From assembly GCA_000181795.3 (NCBI GenBank), contig CM012953.1, forward strand, positions 18,708,923-18,772,922: a stretch of DNA of 64,000 nucleotides, given 5' to 3'. This document shows, piece after piece, positions 52,401 through 64,000 of the stretch. This DNA comes from Trichinella spiralis (Eukaryota; Nematoda; Enoplea; Trichinellida; Trichinellidae). The notes under the pieces were generated by a model that saw only the letters and a list, made by a program, of their open reading frames with translations, did not search any database and was not told the origin of the DNA. The position numbers and the translations under genes were made by a program. Every line of letters starts with the position of its first letter. The stretch's first letter is position 1.

Positions 52401-53181
52401 ATTAAATTCAACAGTCAAACCAGAAAACATTCCACATTACCCATCACACTTCCTCTCCTTTGCGGATCGTAGGGAAATACTGTTCTGACGTCAAATTTTA
52501 ATGAAAACAAAAACGAATGAAAATAAGGATATCCATAAAGACAAAGAGACCGAACTCTGAAAAACGATTCTTATTTGCAGCTGCAGGGTAATCTGAAAAC
52601 TTGAAAGCTCACTCCTTATCAAAACGTTGGAAAAAGTCGTCATCAAAAATGTCACAGTTCTCCACGAGGAATGATTTCATATACGAATATGTCATATGTT
52701 GGCTGTTGTCAAGCAACAGCATGCATGTAATTTCGGCCCATTGGACGAATTTATGTATAGGCATGATAGATGTTTCGCACTCATCATTCAGAAGTTTAGC
52801 CAGAACGCAAGAACATATCTAAAAGAGAATTTCTTTACAACAAACGTTACAATTTATCCCCTTCGTATTTACTTGAATAGGCGTCAAATGATCAAGGTTC
52901 AAGTAATCATACTCGGCGCCTTTGAATTCATGCTACAAATAAATTAATCAGTTATTTAACAAATAACTAATTCACATCAAACATTTTTGTACTCTCAAAA
53001 ATCAGCTCTCATTATAAATGAATATTTTTTTATTTATACAAAACTTATATTGAAAAAATACAAAAACACTATCAACTATTTACGCAATTCAACTGGCATT
53101 ATTAAAAATCAAATTAAATAAGCATATTCAAATGTATTATCATACTTCGTCAAAGTCTTCATACAGTCCCCTTAACGACAT
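49444..53181 (-). CDS. ANAPC5: Anaphase-promoting complex subunit 5
   Basis: TPR scaffold subunit of the APC/C platform, the ubiquitin ligase that destroys securin and cyclin B. Eighteen exons: 53181-53146, 52932-52873, 52818-52613, 52556-52441, 52382-52208, 52103-52043, 51988-51887, 51816-51611, 51497-51416, 51290-51192, 51128-51061, 50993-50717, 50649-50453, 50380-50279, 50167-50017, 49955-49790, 49735-49638 and 49557-49444. They keep frame throughout; 771 aa (human 755). Family matches: HLTPIQICSCVLAKLLNDE near the N-terminus, FHAYNLMRVRDGEGVLENI (cf. the YLNNLRVQDV block), TPR helices such as YKIGNLKNAIAFAEQAL, and the C-terminus AALYHNLGNKTLRDHASEKY. The tiny first exon (12 codons) is set by its ATG and phase and is the least certain. 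Divergence from vertebrate APC5 is strong in the middle. Confidence 0.87.
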
Positions 53182-56100
53182 TTTATAAATTTCAAAAAGT
53201 AAAATAATTTCGCAATAATTTAAGTGATCTATGAACACTGTTACCGTAAATTTGATATGTAAGAAGTATTTGTAATTTTCGAATATTAAATGCTAAAGTA
53301 ATTTTATTTGTAGTAAAAATTAATTAACAGCTCAATTCAATCAAGAAAGGAATAACAATGAAATTTTATTACTTTGCTTTATTGTCTGCTACATTAATAT
53401 ATTTAACATTGTCTTATATAAAATATAATCTAAAAGCTACTGCAATATATTTAATGGAAAATATCATATTAGTGTATAAAATTTTTCATATCTGACAATC
53501 AAAGAAATGCGTTTTATCTATTTTCCCGCGAATTCCTATTTGCCATGATTGCTGCAGCAAGTTTTGCTGTGTAAAAGTTATGCTGGTTTATTAAAATCGA
53601 TAATCTCAAATTCTCTACTCTTGTCGACGAGAACAATATATACACCAGTATTAACTCGAATGATGAATGAACAGAGCTATATAGTAGATAAATACACGAT
53701 AGAATAAGTTACATAATAAAAAAACCATATCATCCATTTGTATTCTCATAGTAAGAATGTGGAAACGTAAATAAGAATATACAATACGATTAAAAAGATG
53801 ATCAAGTGTAATTTATAATTTTTGTCTTCAGCAATTAAATGCAGTCTACAGAACTGGAAAGTGATCTTTTTGAAAATTGTAGTTGTTGTGTAAAGTAATT
53901 CAGTAACTTTTTAGGAAAAGGCTTCAATTCAAAAATTCTAAAAGTTTTTCAATAATCGTTTTGCTAAAGCGATACAGTAGTATTACTAGTGTAAAGTTCT
54001 TTTAATTAATTTGCAAATGCATATGGATATTAAGATTTCCAGTTTCTTCTGTAAGTGCTTAATTAATTATATTTAATGTTTTTATAATTATAAAAGTGTA
54101 GTTATTGGTAAAAACTGTTTATTTACTATATTATGGAATAATTTCAATATATTTGATTCGGTTTTTTTGTTTTTCATAATTATAAAACAAAACTATAATT
54201 TTATAAGTTTACTACGGCTTGTTTGTTATTTAATTGTGCCTTTTTTTGAACCGTGCATTTTGTGACATTTGCTAGTGGCAGAAAATGTTTTTGAAACATA
54301 GCAGCAAGTATTTCATTTCACTTTGCTTGGCATCTCTTAGCACGTCATAAAAGTGACGTATTTCGAAGCAAAGCAGATTGATAAGTTTTCAAAGGAAATT
54401 TTATATGTTTAATATGTTTGTTAAAATTCATCATCGACATTTAACAAGGGCAACTTTTTGCTGCGCGTAATCTTTTCCTTTGCTTTGACTTTTGCTCATT
54501 AGTTTTGTAAAGACGTTTTTTTCTTCTCATTAAAAGCAAGTCTTATAAACTGAATTACTTTTTTTATTGTATATATTTTTATGTACTTTTTGCGAATTAC
54601 GAATCTTTCAAATAAATTAATAAAAATACGTTTATGAATCAAATTTATAGTATGGTTCATTCAATAGATTCAAGAGATCGCTTAAATATTCAAACATTCA
54701 CAACAATGTCCAACGTTGAAAAGGTAGATTGATTTTGCATTTTTTATTTTGTTGTTTCATTACGAGACGTTGTTCAAAGTCATTTGCTTTATTAATGTGA
54801 ATTTGAATGTTTCATCTCATTTCCTGACTACTTCCGCAAAGCTGTTCAGCAAACACTAGCATTTATTCGAATGTTTGTTTTGTGTATTAAAAAAATACTT
54901 ATATTAGTAATGCAGAATCACATAAATGATTATTTCTTAAAGAAATAAATTTGCACCAAAATAATTAATTCAATAATGAATTTTTTTTAATTTATATATT
55001 AGTTATGTATCGAATCTTTTCAAAATGTTTAAGTTTAGAGCAGAAATAGCCGTTCTTTTTTTTAAATTTAATTTAAAGTATAGCATAATAAACTTGCCAC
55101 ACATTTCACTTTCATATTTTTATAGTATTATGATAAGTATATTTTATAGTATGAGTTTTAACAGTTAACATATTTTAAAAATGATTATTACAGCTTTCAG
55201 TTTTGTATTCACTGTGAAGATGTGTTTCGTACTAATTTCACGTAATTTCAATTCGCAAAATAGAAATATTTAATTCGCATTTTTAATTGAATGTATATAA
55301 AAATTGAAAGTTCATTTCACAAAAGTGAAATCCAGTGATGTTGTTTACATGAATATAAAACATGTATAGACAGAGATAGATATTACTCTTCCTCAAAATA
55401 ATTATTTGCAAAATTAGAAGATTATTCCATCATAGCGTTTGATATTTTCTTTGATAAAAAAATGTTTGAATATTATTCCAATGATATTAAATTTTAATAA
55501 AATGTTGAATTTTTCTTATTGTTGAATAATATTGGATTCACAGTGAAATTAATACATGTATGTAATAGTAAGATGACAACGATTGTGAGTTATGTTCGAT
55601 CTTACCGCAATTTGAGAAATAAAGCTAACGAGTTAGTGTTCTCAATTATCAAGAGAAAAACCACTTCTAGCACAACTGCCACACTGGATGATGCTTCTTT
55701 ATTCACGCCTACATATTTCAAGAGCAAACCGTGGTGGTTTTGGACGGCGGCTGACTGGCTTTATTTTTAATTTTGCAGAGCTTCGTCTTGTTCGCTAGCT
55801 TGATTCTGGTTCAGCTTTCAAGTCGGACAGCTGTTTCGGTTTGGCTCCACCTGGCTTAACGTGTTCAATCATTTCAATGGAAAAGTGACGCGCGAGAAAC
55901 GATGACCGGAAACATCATCATTTGCCCAGTTCTGTTTAAGCTGTGAAGATGCTTTCACTTGGTAAAAAAACAACAACAACAACACAGTTAAGCTTCTTTA
56001 TTGGCTGAATTTTTTAAACACCTACTTTTGATTTAAAAATTATTTTCATTTCACTTTTATTTTAATTATTCTAATAGTTATTTTATTTTTGCGAAAGAAG

Positions 56101-56391
56101 TCCTTCCTTCTTTCTTTCCTTCCTTTCCTAACTTCCTTCCTTAGAACTTTAGAAAATTTACGCTTATCATTGCAGTCAAATTTGTTTCAATAATTGTTTA
56201 ATGTTTAATTTTAAATAAAACATAACCAATTGATGATTTCATTGAAACTTTTTATGTTTATTTCCATTTTATTTATACAACTGAATTATTATAATTGAAA
56301 TAATATAATTTCATACATAACTGATATAATTTAATTTCAACAGAATTCATAAATCACATTTAAACACACTGCATGTGAAAACACTGCCAAA
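53182..56391. other. Intergenic, AT-rich, with possible 5' UTR exon
   Basis: 3.2 kb between the starts of ANAPC5 (-) and the NHL gene (+). Most is AT-rich without features. At 55560-55965 GC rises and the sequence ends TTTCACTTGGTAAAA, which looks like a splice donor; this may be a non-coding first exon of the NHL gene. An open frame at about 55573-55770 lies in it but has no recognizable content. A CCTTCCTT-rich tract is at 56100-56144. Confidence 0.4.
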
Positions 56392-59300
56392 ATGGAATCG
56401 AATCCATGCGAAAGCAGCTGCAATTGTAAAAAGCAAACAAAGGTAGATATGGAAGAAAACATTGGAATTCTGCATCATCAAACTTCATCATCAAAGCAAC
56501 AACCGGACTGGGTAAATCCACTGGAAAAAATAGAAGAACTTTTAACTTGCGCAATCTGTTTAGATAGATACAAGTAAGTGGTGCTTTATGTTAAAAATAT
56601 TCATTTAAATTATTTTTAAATGGAACAATTTTTATTTATATACTTTGAATTAAATTTATATAACAAGTTTAGAATTTTGCCCGCTTTGAAATTTTAAAGA
56701 ATTTTTTTTGTTGTTTTATTATGAGTTTGAAGTTTTTTGAATTTTGCGAGCTTTGAAGCTGGTTGGATTTGAGTCATTTTTAAATGCAAACACATCTGTG
56801 TAATTTTTTAAATATTATAACTGTTAAACTTCAAAGTTGAGTAAGTTGATTATTAAGTAAGGAACAAAATGCAGAATTGTCGTTGTAGTTTTGTTTGTTA
56901 ATGGTAAGTTGCTGTTTCACGCTTCTATAAATACTATTTCAAATATTACTTTTTGAAATGAAGCAAGTTTTTGCCAAATTTTCTACGCTCGAAAATGGGG
57001 TGAGTATTTTACGAAACTTCTGCTAATCAAGTTTAACTCGTCGATACTGTAGCAACAAATACGAATGTTTAATTGCAGGATATTTAAAAATTGTTTTAGA
57101 ATTTTTAATGAAGCTTGAATTAAACATTATTTTTCTAATTATTCAAACACCAGTGAGCATACGATAATACATATTTTGGTAATAAATTGAGGAATATTTT
57201 TTCTGAAACTTTTCTTTTTTTAAACATGCATTATTTTTGAAAATAACCATCTTTTTATATCGCTTTGATGGCAATTTCAATATGATTCTTCATGGATGGA
57301 TTTTTGAAATGTATCTAATATGATTCTGAGTAAAGTGAACACTGAGAAATGAAAATTTTTACACATTTTTTATTAAGGAAATGAATGTATATAAAAATAA
57401 TATCAGTTCCAATAAATACTGAACCATTTATATCTTTCGCTTCTTTATTTCAGCTTTATATACAGTAATGCAGCAGAGGTTTCAGCAAATAATCATAGGC
57501 TTTCTCACTTCCATTGAACACAGGAATAAACAAATAAATATATAAAAAGCATTTTGCAAGCCAGTAAACTGAATAAACATTTGAATAATTAGAATCAATT
57601 AATGTAGAAAAAGCGAATAGTATCCAATAAGTTAAAAGCGGTTTCAATTTATCATTCTTTGGACTGGTGTAAATAAATTTCGCAGATCTCATGGCTGGAT
57701 AGACGATACAAATGAAATGGCAAAGCAGTTCAGCAATGGGTGAAAACATTAGAAATCCACAAATGTAAATGCATATAATTCCGAACGCATGTTCTCGCTT
57801 TTCTTCAGAATGCTGCTCAATTTTTGCAAAAAGCCTACCAATTGGTTTGGTCTCATCGTAGAGAATTTCCCAAATGTCATCGAACAACTGACGTAGAGAT
57901 GGTGCCATTCTGCAGCTTCATATGTGAACTGTTTTGCATTAATTAGTTGACAAGAAATTTATCACTGCATTTTAAACTAGTTTATATTTGTTTAAAATAT
58001 TTTTAATGTTTTTAATTTTAAAGTTTAATGTTTAGTTTTTGTTTCAATAAATGAATAATTAACAAGCGAATATTGATTAACAGTTGTGTTCAAGTAGTAA
58101 TGTAACAATGGGGAATCAGATTACATAAAATATGTTTACTGTTTTTATCAGAAGCAACTTTTGTAGCATCGGGCACATTTGAAAAAAATTTCGCATTAAA
58201 ACCATAAACTGTAACTAATTTGCATTAAAAAGAATCAAAATATTTAACAAACTTTATTATAATATCTTATTTTTAATAATATTAAATGTTGACTTTTTAA
58301 AAATGTTCCATTATTATTTTTTACATAATGATGCAGTGTTAATAATTACATAAATTCTGTTTGATTTCATAGTTGATAGTATTATTCCTGAATATATTTT
58401 TACCGTTAGGCATCCTAAAGTTCTTCCATGTCAGCATAGCTTTTGTTTGGAGCCATGCCTTGATGGGCTGATAGATGTAATTCGACGTACAGTCAAATGT
58501 CCAGAATGTCGAATAGAGCATCTGGTACCGCCGGACGGAGCCAGAGGCTTTCCAACCAATTATACATTGGTGGGATTTTTGGAAATACATTTACAAGCTA
58601 CTGAACAAAGTACATCTGAACTGGAAGCTTATATTCGGAGGTGAATTGATATTGCATTTGAAATCATTTTAACAATAAGTAATTTAATAATTTCAGTTAC
58701 AATATGGAACGGTGTAAAATTTGTGATGAAAAAGCTGCCTTACGTCTTTGTTCACACTGCAATAAAAAAATCTGCCAAGAATGCCAAAACAATCATGTAG
58801 AAATGATGAAGCGTGATTTGAATCGTTTGACGAATCAAGTCAAGCGTGTTGCTGGGCGCATCACTGATTGGACCGATTGTATCATTAGAGCAACTGAAAA
58901 TCTCAACTTGCAAGCTGATTCTTTAAAAGAAGAAATTCGAGAATGCCTAAGGCGATTATATAAAGGTAAGAAATTATTTTGTTTAATAAAAAAAACAATT
59001 ATTAAACTGAAATATTGAAGAAGTGAAAAAACGTGAAGAAGTGCTGTTGGCTGAGGTCGATACGTATTGTTCAATTGAGAAGAGAATTCTAAAAAGTGTG
59101 CAAGAAGCCTTTGATTTTGAATCGAATAACATCAATGAGGCTGTAGCTCGTGTTGAATCATACCAAAAAGGAGAACGAAATATGACGTTGGACGTTTTAG
59201 TACGCTACAAGCAGATGTTTTTTGATGGACTTGAACATCTTCGCTCTTTTACACCTGATGTGGATGCACTTTGCAACAAAAGGCTTCGATTTGCTGTCAA

Positions 59301-61364
59301 TACAAGCACAGCTACATTGGCAAGTATGATTGCTCATTTTGGTGAAATTCAAGTGAGTATATTATTAATTTATTTTGAAATTAATAAATCAACATTTTGC
59401 ATTCATATTTCATTTTCACTGGCATATTCTAATGCAGGTATGTCACTTTATGACGAATATTAGCTTGCAAAATAGTGATATTATGGTTCCGCGATTTCTT
59501 CGAGTTGATCTCGAATCAGACGAATTGAACTTTGAAAAACGTGAAAGATCAACCGCTTTACGGCACCACGAGGAACAACCATTGGAAGGGAAGAAAACAT
59601 CTATGCTTACGGAAGAGTCGAATAAAACTGGTCGAAAAGCGAATCGTTTATCGACATATAAACCATCCGAAGTGTACGAATCACACAGACAATCAGAACG
59701 TGTGCATGTTGATATATGTGAAGCTTTTGCTTCAAGTCCATGGCAATTTGGAATTCACGAACCTGATCCTGACCAGCCAACTTGTAGCAATGTTGCTTAT
59801 GTTGATTACAAGCGACCCAAAATAAGAACCCAATCTAGCGATGATCCAGATGACGAACTGAATACTCGAGTAGCAAATATACGTCGTGATTTCGAATCTC
59901 GACGTCGTCAACTTGATCAACAAATTCATACAATTGTACATCAGGGTAATAATGTAAAATCATCTCAGCCAACCAGTATTGTCGATGATAGTAGAATAAA
60001 CGAATTGAACACAGATGAAGAGATGGACATTCAACAGATTCCGATTCAAGTTTTCACTAGTACAATTGCTTCGTGTTCATGGCCAGCAGTAGTAGTTGTC
60101 GACGATGAAGCTGACTCTTCTCCGGAAGAAATATTCGATGATCACCACCAGAATGTTGCTTCAGCTGATAACAATGGTGTAGCTTCAACATCACTGTCAT
60201 TGTTCAACGATGACGATGAACGAAAAGCAAAAAGACGTTCATTTGTTTCTGATGACAAGTCTGACAATAAGCGGGATTTAAACGAATCGAACAGACGTTG
60301 GTCGAACAAAATACCTCCCACAACATCGATGAAGCAAGCACCATTTTCATGCGACAAGATACCAGTGAAGCGTTATACATACACTAACAATGCTCCGAAA
60401 AATAATTACGCAAGAAAAGGGCGAATGATTGTAAAATTTGGTGAAAAGGGGGATAATTTAGGTCAGTTCAATTGGCCAAGAGGTGTTGCACTTTCTTCGA
60501 ATGGTAGAGAAGTGATCGTCTGTGACAGTAGCAATCATCGACTACAGGTATTCGATTTGCATGGTCATTTTTTACGTTCATATGGAAAATATGGAAACGG
60601 AAGCGGAGAATTCGATAGCCCTGCCGGTGTAGCGGTAAATCATTGCAATCAACTAATTGTCAGTGATCGATACAATCATCGTTTACAAATTTTGGATCCA
60701 AATGGACGAAGTGTACGCATTCTTGGATGTCATGGCCAAAATAATGGTCGTTTCAACAATCCATGGGGACTGACAATTGGAAGTCACGGTACGATTTACG
60801 TTTGCGACAGAGACAACCATCGTGTTCAAGTTTTACAATCAGACGGATCGTTTTATGCAAAATTTGGTGAATTGGGAAGTCGCGAAGGCCAATTTCAGCA
60901 TCCGCATTTTATTGTTGCTAATCATCATGATCAACTGATCGTCAGCGATACAAGCAATCATCGCATCCAGGTAATTGAACAGAAATATGCAAAATGATCT
61001 CCTTTTTTAAAGACTAAACTTTTGTAAATAACAGAAAATTTTCTACTTTTAATCCATCTACTTACTATTTAAGGTATTTGATCAAAATGGCCAGTTTCAA
61101 TTTGCATTTGGCAGTGAAGGTCATCACGAAGGTCAATTCAAATATCCAAAAGGTGTCGCAATTGATGACCAAGAGTTCATATTTGTTGCCGATTCAGGGA
61201 ATAGCCGTGTACAAATTTTTTATCCAGACGGCCGTTTCTTCGCTCAGTTTGGTAGTTGGGGCAACGGTGATGGTGAGCTGCGTTCTTTGGAAGATCTGAA
61301 AGTCACTTCAGATGGTTTTATAATAGTAACTGATCGTGAAAACCATAGAGTGCAAATATTTTAA
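56392..61364 (+). CDS. nhl-1: RING/B-box/NHL-repeat protein (NHL-1, TRIM2/3/32-like)
   Basis: RING-type ubiquitin ligase with a beta-propeller for RNA or protein binding. Exons: 56392-56573, 58410-58640, 58697-58965, 59021-59352, 59438-60970 and 61074-61364. 2838 nt, 945 aa, near the size of C. elegans NHL-1. The RING finger is split by the large first coding intron: LTCAICLDRYK | HPKVLPCQHSFCLEPC...VKCPECR. B-box-like finger in exon 3 (CKICDEKAALRLCSHCNKKI), then a coiled coil (exons 3-4). After an acidic, disordered linker of about 280 aa, six NHL repeats fill the C-terminus (GQFNWPRGVALSSNG, GEFDSPAGVAVN, GRFNNPWGLTI, GQFQHPHFIV and two more). The order RING, B-box, coiled coil, NHL without filamin domain fits NHL-1. 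Intron 1 contains an antisense gene. Confidence 0.93.
57456..57908 (-). CDS. REEP5/YOP1/DP1-type ER membrane-shaping protein
   Basis: TB2/DP1/HVA22 family member of 150 aa, a single uninterrupted exon. The N-terminus is an amphipathic/charged helix region (LRQLFDDIWEIL). It is followed by hairpin-forming hydrophobic segments (GIICIYICGFLMF, AELLCHFICIVYP), the family block YPAMRSAKFIYT, LLTYWILFAFSTLID and a third hydrophobic pair (VYWLAKCFLYIYLFIPVF), then NGSEKAYDYLLKPLL, the conserved C-terminal motif. The family makes reticulon-like membrane curvature in tubular ER. It lies antisense inside the first coding intron of nhl-1. The lack of introns, unusual next to its neighbours, would fit a retrocopy, but the frame is intact and constrained-looking. 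Confidence 0.85.
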   Translation of the reverse strand: MAPSLRQLFDDIWEILYDETKPIGRLFAKIEQHSEEKREHAFGIICIYICGFLMFSPIAELLCHFICIVYPAMRSAKFIYTSPKNDKLKPLLTYWILFAFSTLIDSNYSNVYSVYWLAKCFLYIYLFIPVFNGSEKAYDYLLKPLLHYCI

Positions 61365-61550
61365 TTCTGTCTGCTTAAATCTTCTTCATTGTGTGTTGCG
61401 TTGTCTTGTTTGCGCTTTATTTTAAATTCTTGCTTCTATTGTCGTCACCTTATACGGGTGGAAAACAATTAACAGTATTATTTACTGGTTTCCAACAGAA
61501 AAATGAAATATGTTAGTAATATATGTTATTTATCATTTGAGAATACTAAA

Positions 61551-61556
61551 AATAAA
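61551..61556 (+). terminator. Polyadenylation signal of nhl-1
   Basis: AATAAA 187 bp after the nhl-1 stop; the last good signal before the translin gene's 3' end. Confidence 0.45.
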
Positions 61557-61661
61557 GAAATGTTTGCCTTTAAAATGTCTAAATTCTTTAAAATAATGCT
61601 ATCTATACTAATATATATTATATGAGAAATTTCAGAATAATACAAAATGAAAATAAGTATT

Positions 61662-61667
61662 TTTATT
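61662..61667 (-). terminator. Polyadenylation signal of translin
   Basis: Minus-strand AATAAA 7-12 bp after the translin stop codon; very close, so the 3' UTR would be short. Confidence 0.45.
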
Positions 61668-61673
61668 TTACAT

Positions 61674-62889
61674 TCATTTCTCTTGTTTAGAATATTTTCT
61701 GAGACCACGGATTGTCAAATTGTATTTCACTTCTTCAACTTTGTTCAAGCTGTATTTCAAGGTGTCGTAATGTTTTCGAAGGTTACCACTTTTGAAGTTC
61801 AACAATCGAAATGCCGCACTGATTTTTCCCAGAATGTCTGCGACATCATCAACGCGTTCATAATGACCAAATGTCGCAAAATTCACAGCAAATCGACACT
61901 AAATACATTAATTGAAGCATCAGTAATGTCAACGCAAAAAACTATAGTTCATAGGACTACTAAGATATTCTTTAAAATATTTCTCAAAATAATATGATTA
62001 TAAAGCATTGTGTATAATGAAAATCATACAAATTCTGACGTTGAAAGCAAAATAGCGTGTAAATAGTCTTCCAAATCCAAATGAAAACCATTTTCTTCAC
62101 GTTCTGCCACTAAATTAAATAGGGAATGATAAAAACTCGGATTGATCCAACTTAAAATGTATATTTTAAAAAGTTTTCAATTAATTTGAATTTTACTTCA
62201 AATCGGTAAATAATTTTGAAAACTCATGGAATTATAAGAAAAAGAATTTTAAAAACAAAATAACCTCCCAATATTTCAGCTGCTTCTGATCGCGTCAGCA
62301 AATGACGTCGGGTAAAAAAAATTAAAATGGCCGCAACGCAAACAATCTTCTGAGTAATGTGACGAAATAACTCATGATATCTATATTTTAAAAAATATTA
62401 ATATAAAAAATAATAAGTTCTAAATCATAATATCAACCTGTAATATCGATCAGATGAGACAACTTTGGCGAGTGAAGAATAAAATGTTTTCACATTTTGA
62501 AGTTCATCTTGCAGCTTCAAAAACCAACCCGAAACTATAAACATATTTATGAGATATTTGAATCTGTGATTTTTTTTAATTCAGCAAAGTTTGAAACAAG
62601 TATACAGACAAAATTCAATGAACAACTAACTAAAAAGTGAAAAGAAATCTCTTACGTTTTTCTTCGGTTGGCTGTTGATGAATTTGCATAAGAATACTAG
62701 CCAATTTTCCTTCTTCACCTTCCAATCCTAAAACGAGCAGCTCAATTTCCTGAAATAAAATAAAATTTCTAAAGTAAAAAGTAATAATAAAATTTTTTTT
62801 TCTAATCATACCTCTTTGCTTTTAAGATCTACCTGAAATTCTTTGTCATATGCTTTGAAGTCATCTTCTATCGCAGAAAAATCGTCCAT
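61674..62889 (-). CDS. TSN: Translin
   Basis: Single-stranded nucleic-acid-binding protein that, with TRAX, forms the C3PO octamer (small-RNA passenger removal, tRNA processing). Six exons: 62889-62812, 62749-62656, 62534-62438, 62380-62265, 62109-62030 and 61898-61674. 690 nt, 229 aa against 228 in human. Conserved blocks: LSSDRYYR-like VSSDRYYRYHELFRH, LTRSEAAEILG, GFHLDLEDYLHAILL and RLLNFKSGNLRKHYDTLKYS followed by KVEEVKYNLTIRGL. All expected helices are present, and the family is all-alpha. The exon 1 donor could alternatively be the earlier CAG|GTAGAT, shortening the protein by seven residues. To my knowledge C. elegans lacks translin, which is why I use it as a lineage hint. Confidence 0.93.
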
Positions 62890-63322
62890 TTCTAAATGGA
62901 GAAGTTGCTCATTTTTTGCAGTATACAATAAAATCTGAACAACATTAAAATTGCATCAAATGCAATGCACCGAGTGGAAAATTTTACAATAAATCACATT
63001 ACTACAAATTTTCCATTTGATAAGATTCTACTTTTAGTAAAATGGGCGCCAAATCAAAACTAACAGAGTAATACTACCATAATCATAGTACTGATAATGA
63101 ATAAAAATTAAAATACTTGTTACACGAAAGAAACAAACAAGTTTAAAGTAAAAAAGCATAAAATCATAATGATTACTTAAAAATTGCTGATAAAGTAATC
63201 ATTGAGGACTAATGTTCAGGAAATTAAATTCGTAATCAGAGTTGACAAAGTATGTAAAAATTTTCAATGCTATTTAGGGTAATAGAACTTGATTATAATT
63301 AGTATATGGTGTGTAAATCAAA
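62890..63322. promoter_or_regulatory. Shared divergent promoter region (translin / MOS-like)
   Basis: 433 bp between the start codons of two genes transcribed away from each other. AT-rich; no clear core promoter element seen. Bidirectional use is inferred only from geometry. Confidence 0.35.
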
Positions 63323-64000
63323 ATGACAAAATTGCCATCGCCTTTAGTCCAACATTGCATATTTGAACCAAGAAAAAATGATTTTCGAAGTGAAATTCAT
63401 TGTTGTGCAACTGCACCGAAATGCCAAAACGGTTCAGTAACACCAATTCGAAGACCAGATTGGACAGATGAAGCTGAAAATGAAGAAATTCTATTGTGCA
63501 GATCAAAAAATAACGAAACCTCAGTCAATCGACAATTAAGCCGTTTCTATTCACCAATTTTGCCTTCAAAAACACTTTTTCCAGTACAAGAAAAAAATTC
63601 CCAAAGTGCACAGGTATGTATTTCAGTTTTATTCACTTTCATAAATTTATTATTATTCTGTAACAGACAGCTGCTGAAATAGCTGTAGTACGACGTCATA
63701 GTATACTTTTTTCGCATAACAGAAAACATCAATGGAAGAAAAGGAAATTTCGCGCAAGAAAGCTCTATCAAAACACTGAAGATATTTCTAATCATGAGAA
63801 TAATAAAAATAAAAATTATCTACAAGTTACTACATCATCACACCAGCTTCTTGGTAAGCTTCTTCGTGTATTATTAGCTGAAATTACATTTATGACAATA
63901 ACTGTCGAGCTATAAAATGAAATTAATACTAGAGGCCAGGGTGGCTTTGGTGCAGTTTATATTGGTATATTAGCCGGTAAATTAGTTGCAATAAAGCAAC
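63323..64000 (+). CDS. MOS: MOS-like serine/threonine kinase (5' part)
   Basis: Exons 63323-63613, 63667-63853 and 63935 to the window edge; junctions keep frame. About 160 residues of basic, Ser-rich, non-conserved N-terminus lead into the kinase glycine loop and the first lysine strand, LLGQGGFGAVYIGILAGKLV then AIKQ, where K is the ATP-anchoring lysine. The GxGGFGxVYxxxxxGxxVAIKQ pattern resembles MOS more than most kinases. Only about 24 residues of the domain are visible, so family assignment is tentative; another TKL/MOS-type kinase is possible. MOS kinases drive MAPK activation in oocyte meiosis. Confidence 0.5.

Overview
The window is eukaryotic: about 30% GC, spliced genes with GT..AG introns (many of 50-120 bp), and AT-rich intergenic DNA. 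The gene set and intron style suggest a nematode. A translin gene, a MOS-like kinase and a trypsin-fold secreted protein point more to the Enoplea (Trichinella/Trichuris/Romanomermis side) than to Caenorhabditis. This placement is inference from content, not a database result.

Layout: a 700-bp Tigger/pogo remnant (185-884); MUS81 nuclease subunit (987-3242, -); beta-tubulin (3806-6017, -); chromatin assembly factor 1 p60/CHAF1B (7063-8562, +); a short protein with securin-like destruction motifs (8962-9505, +); gene-poor DNA; a secreted serine-protease homologue that seems to lack the catalytic triad (12038-14667, +); gene-poor DNA with a hAT MITE (17176-17803); a large inverted-formin-type FH2 gene (22128-32970, +, possible first exon at 18886-18993).

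The 34.4-46.6 kb stretch is a transposon graveyard. It holds a degraded BEL/Pao element with RNase H and integrase core deleted, a Tigger 3' end carrying a PCNA-box-like C-terminus, a local repeat family, a ZBED5-like hAT element truncated by a 10-N assembly gap, and further BEL and Tigger pieces fused to each other.

The right part is gene-dense: UBR7 (46846-49272, +), APC/C subunit 5 (49444-53181, -), a RING/B-box/NHL-repeat protein of the NHL-1/TRIM2-3 type (56392-61364, +) with an intronless REEP/DP1-type gene nested antisense in its first coding intron (57456-57908, -), translin (61674-62889, -), and the 5' part of a MOS-like kinase running off the window (63323-64000, +).

Most genes were rebuilt exon by exon. 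In every multi-exon model the reading frame is kept across all proposed junctions, and the resulting lengths are close to family norms (beta-tubulin 444 aa, translin 229, UBR7 412, APC5 771). There is no operon or CRISPR logic here. Several genes act in DNA replication, repair and mitosis (MUS81, CAF-1 p60, securin candidate, APC5, tubulin), but I see no sequence evidence that they form a system. The most interesting items are the securin candidate, the probable hAT insertion polymorphism hidden in an assembly gap, the predicted pseudoprotease, and the frame-neutral mini-exon array of UBR7.
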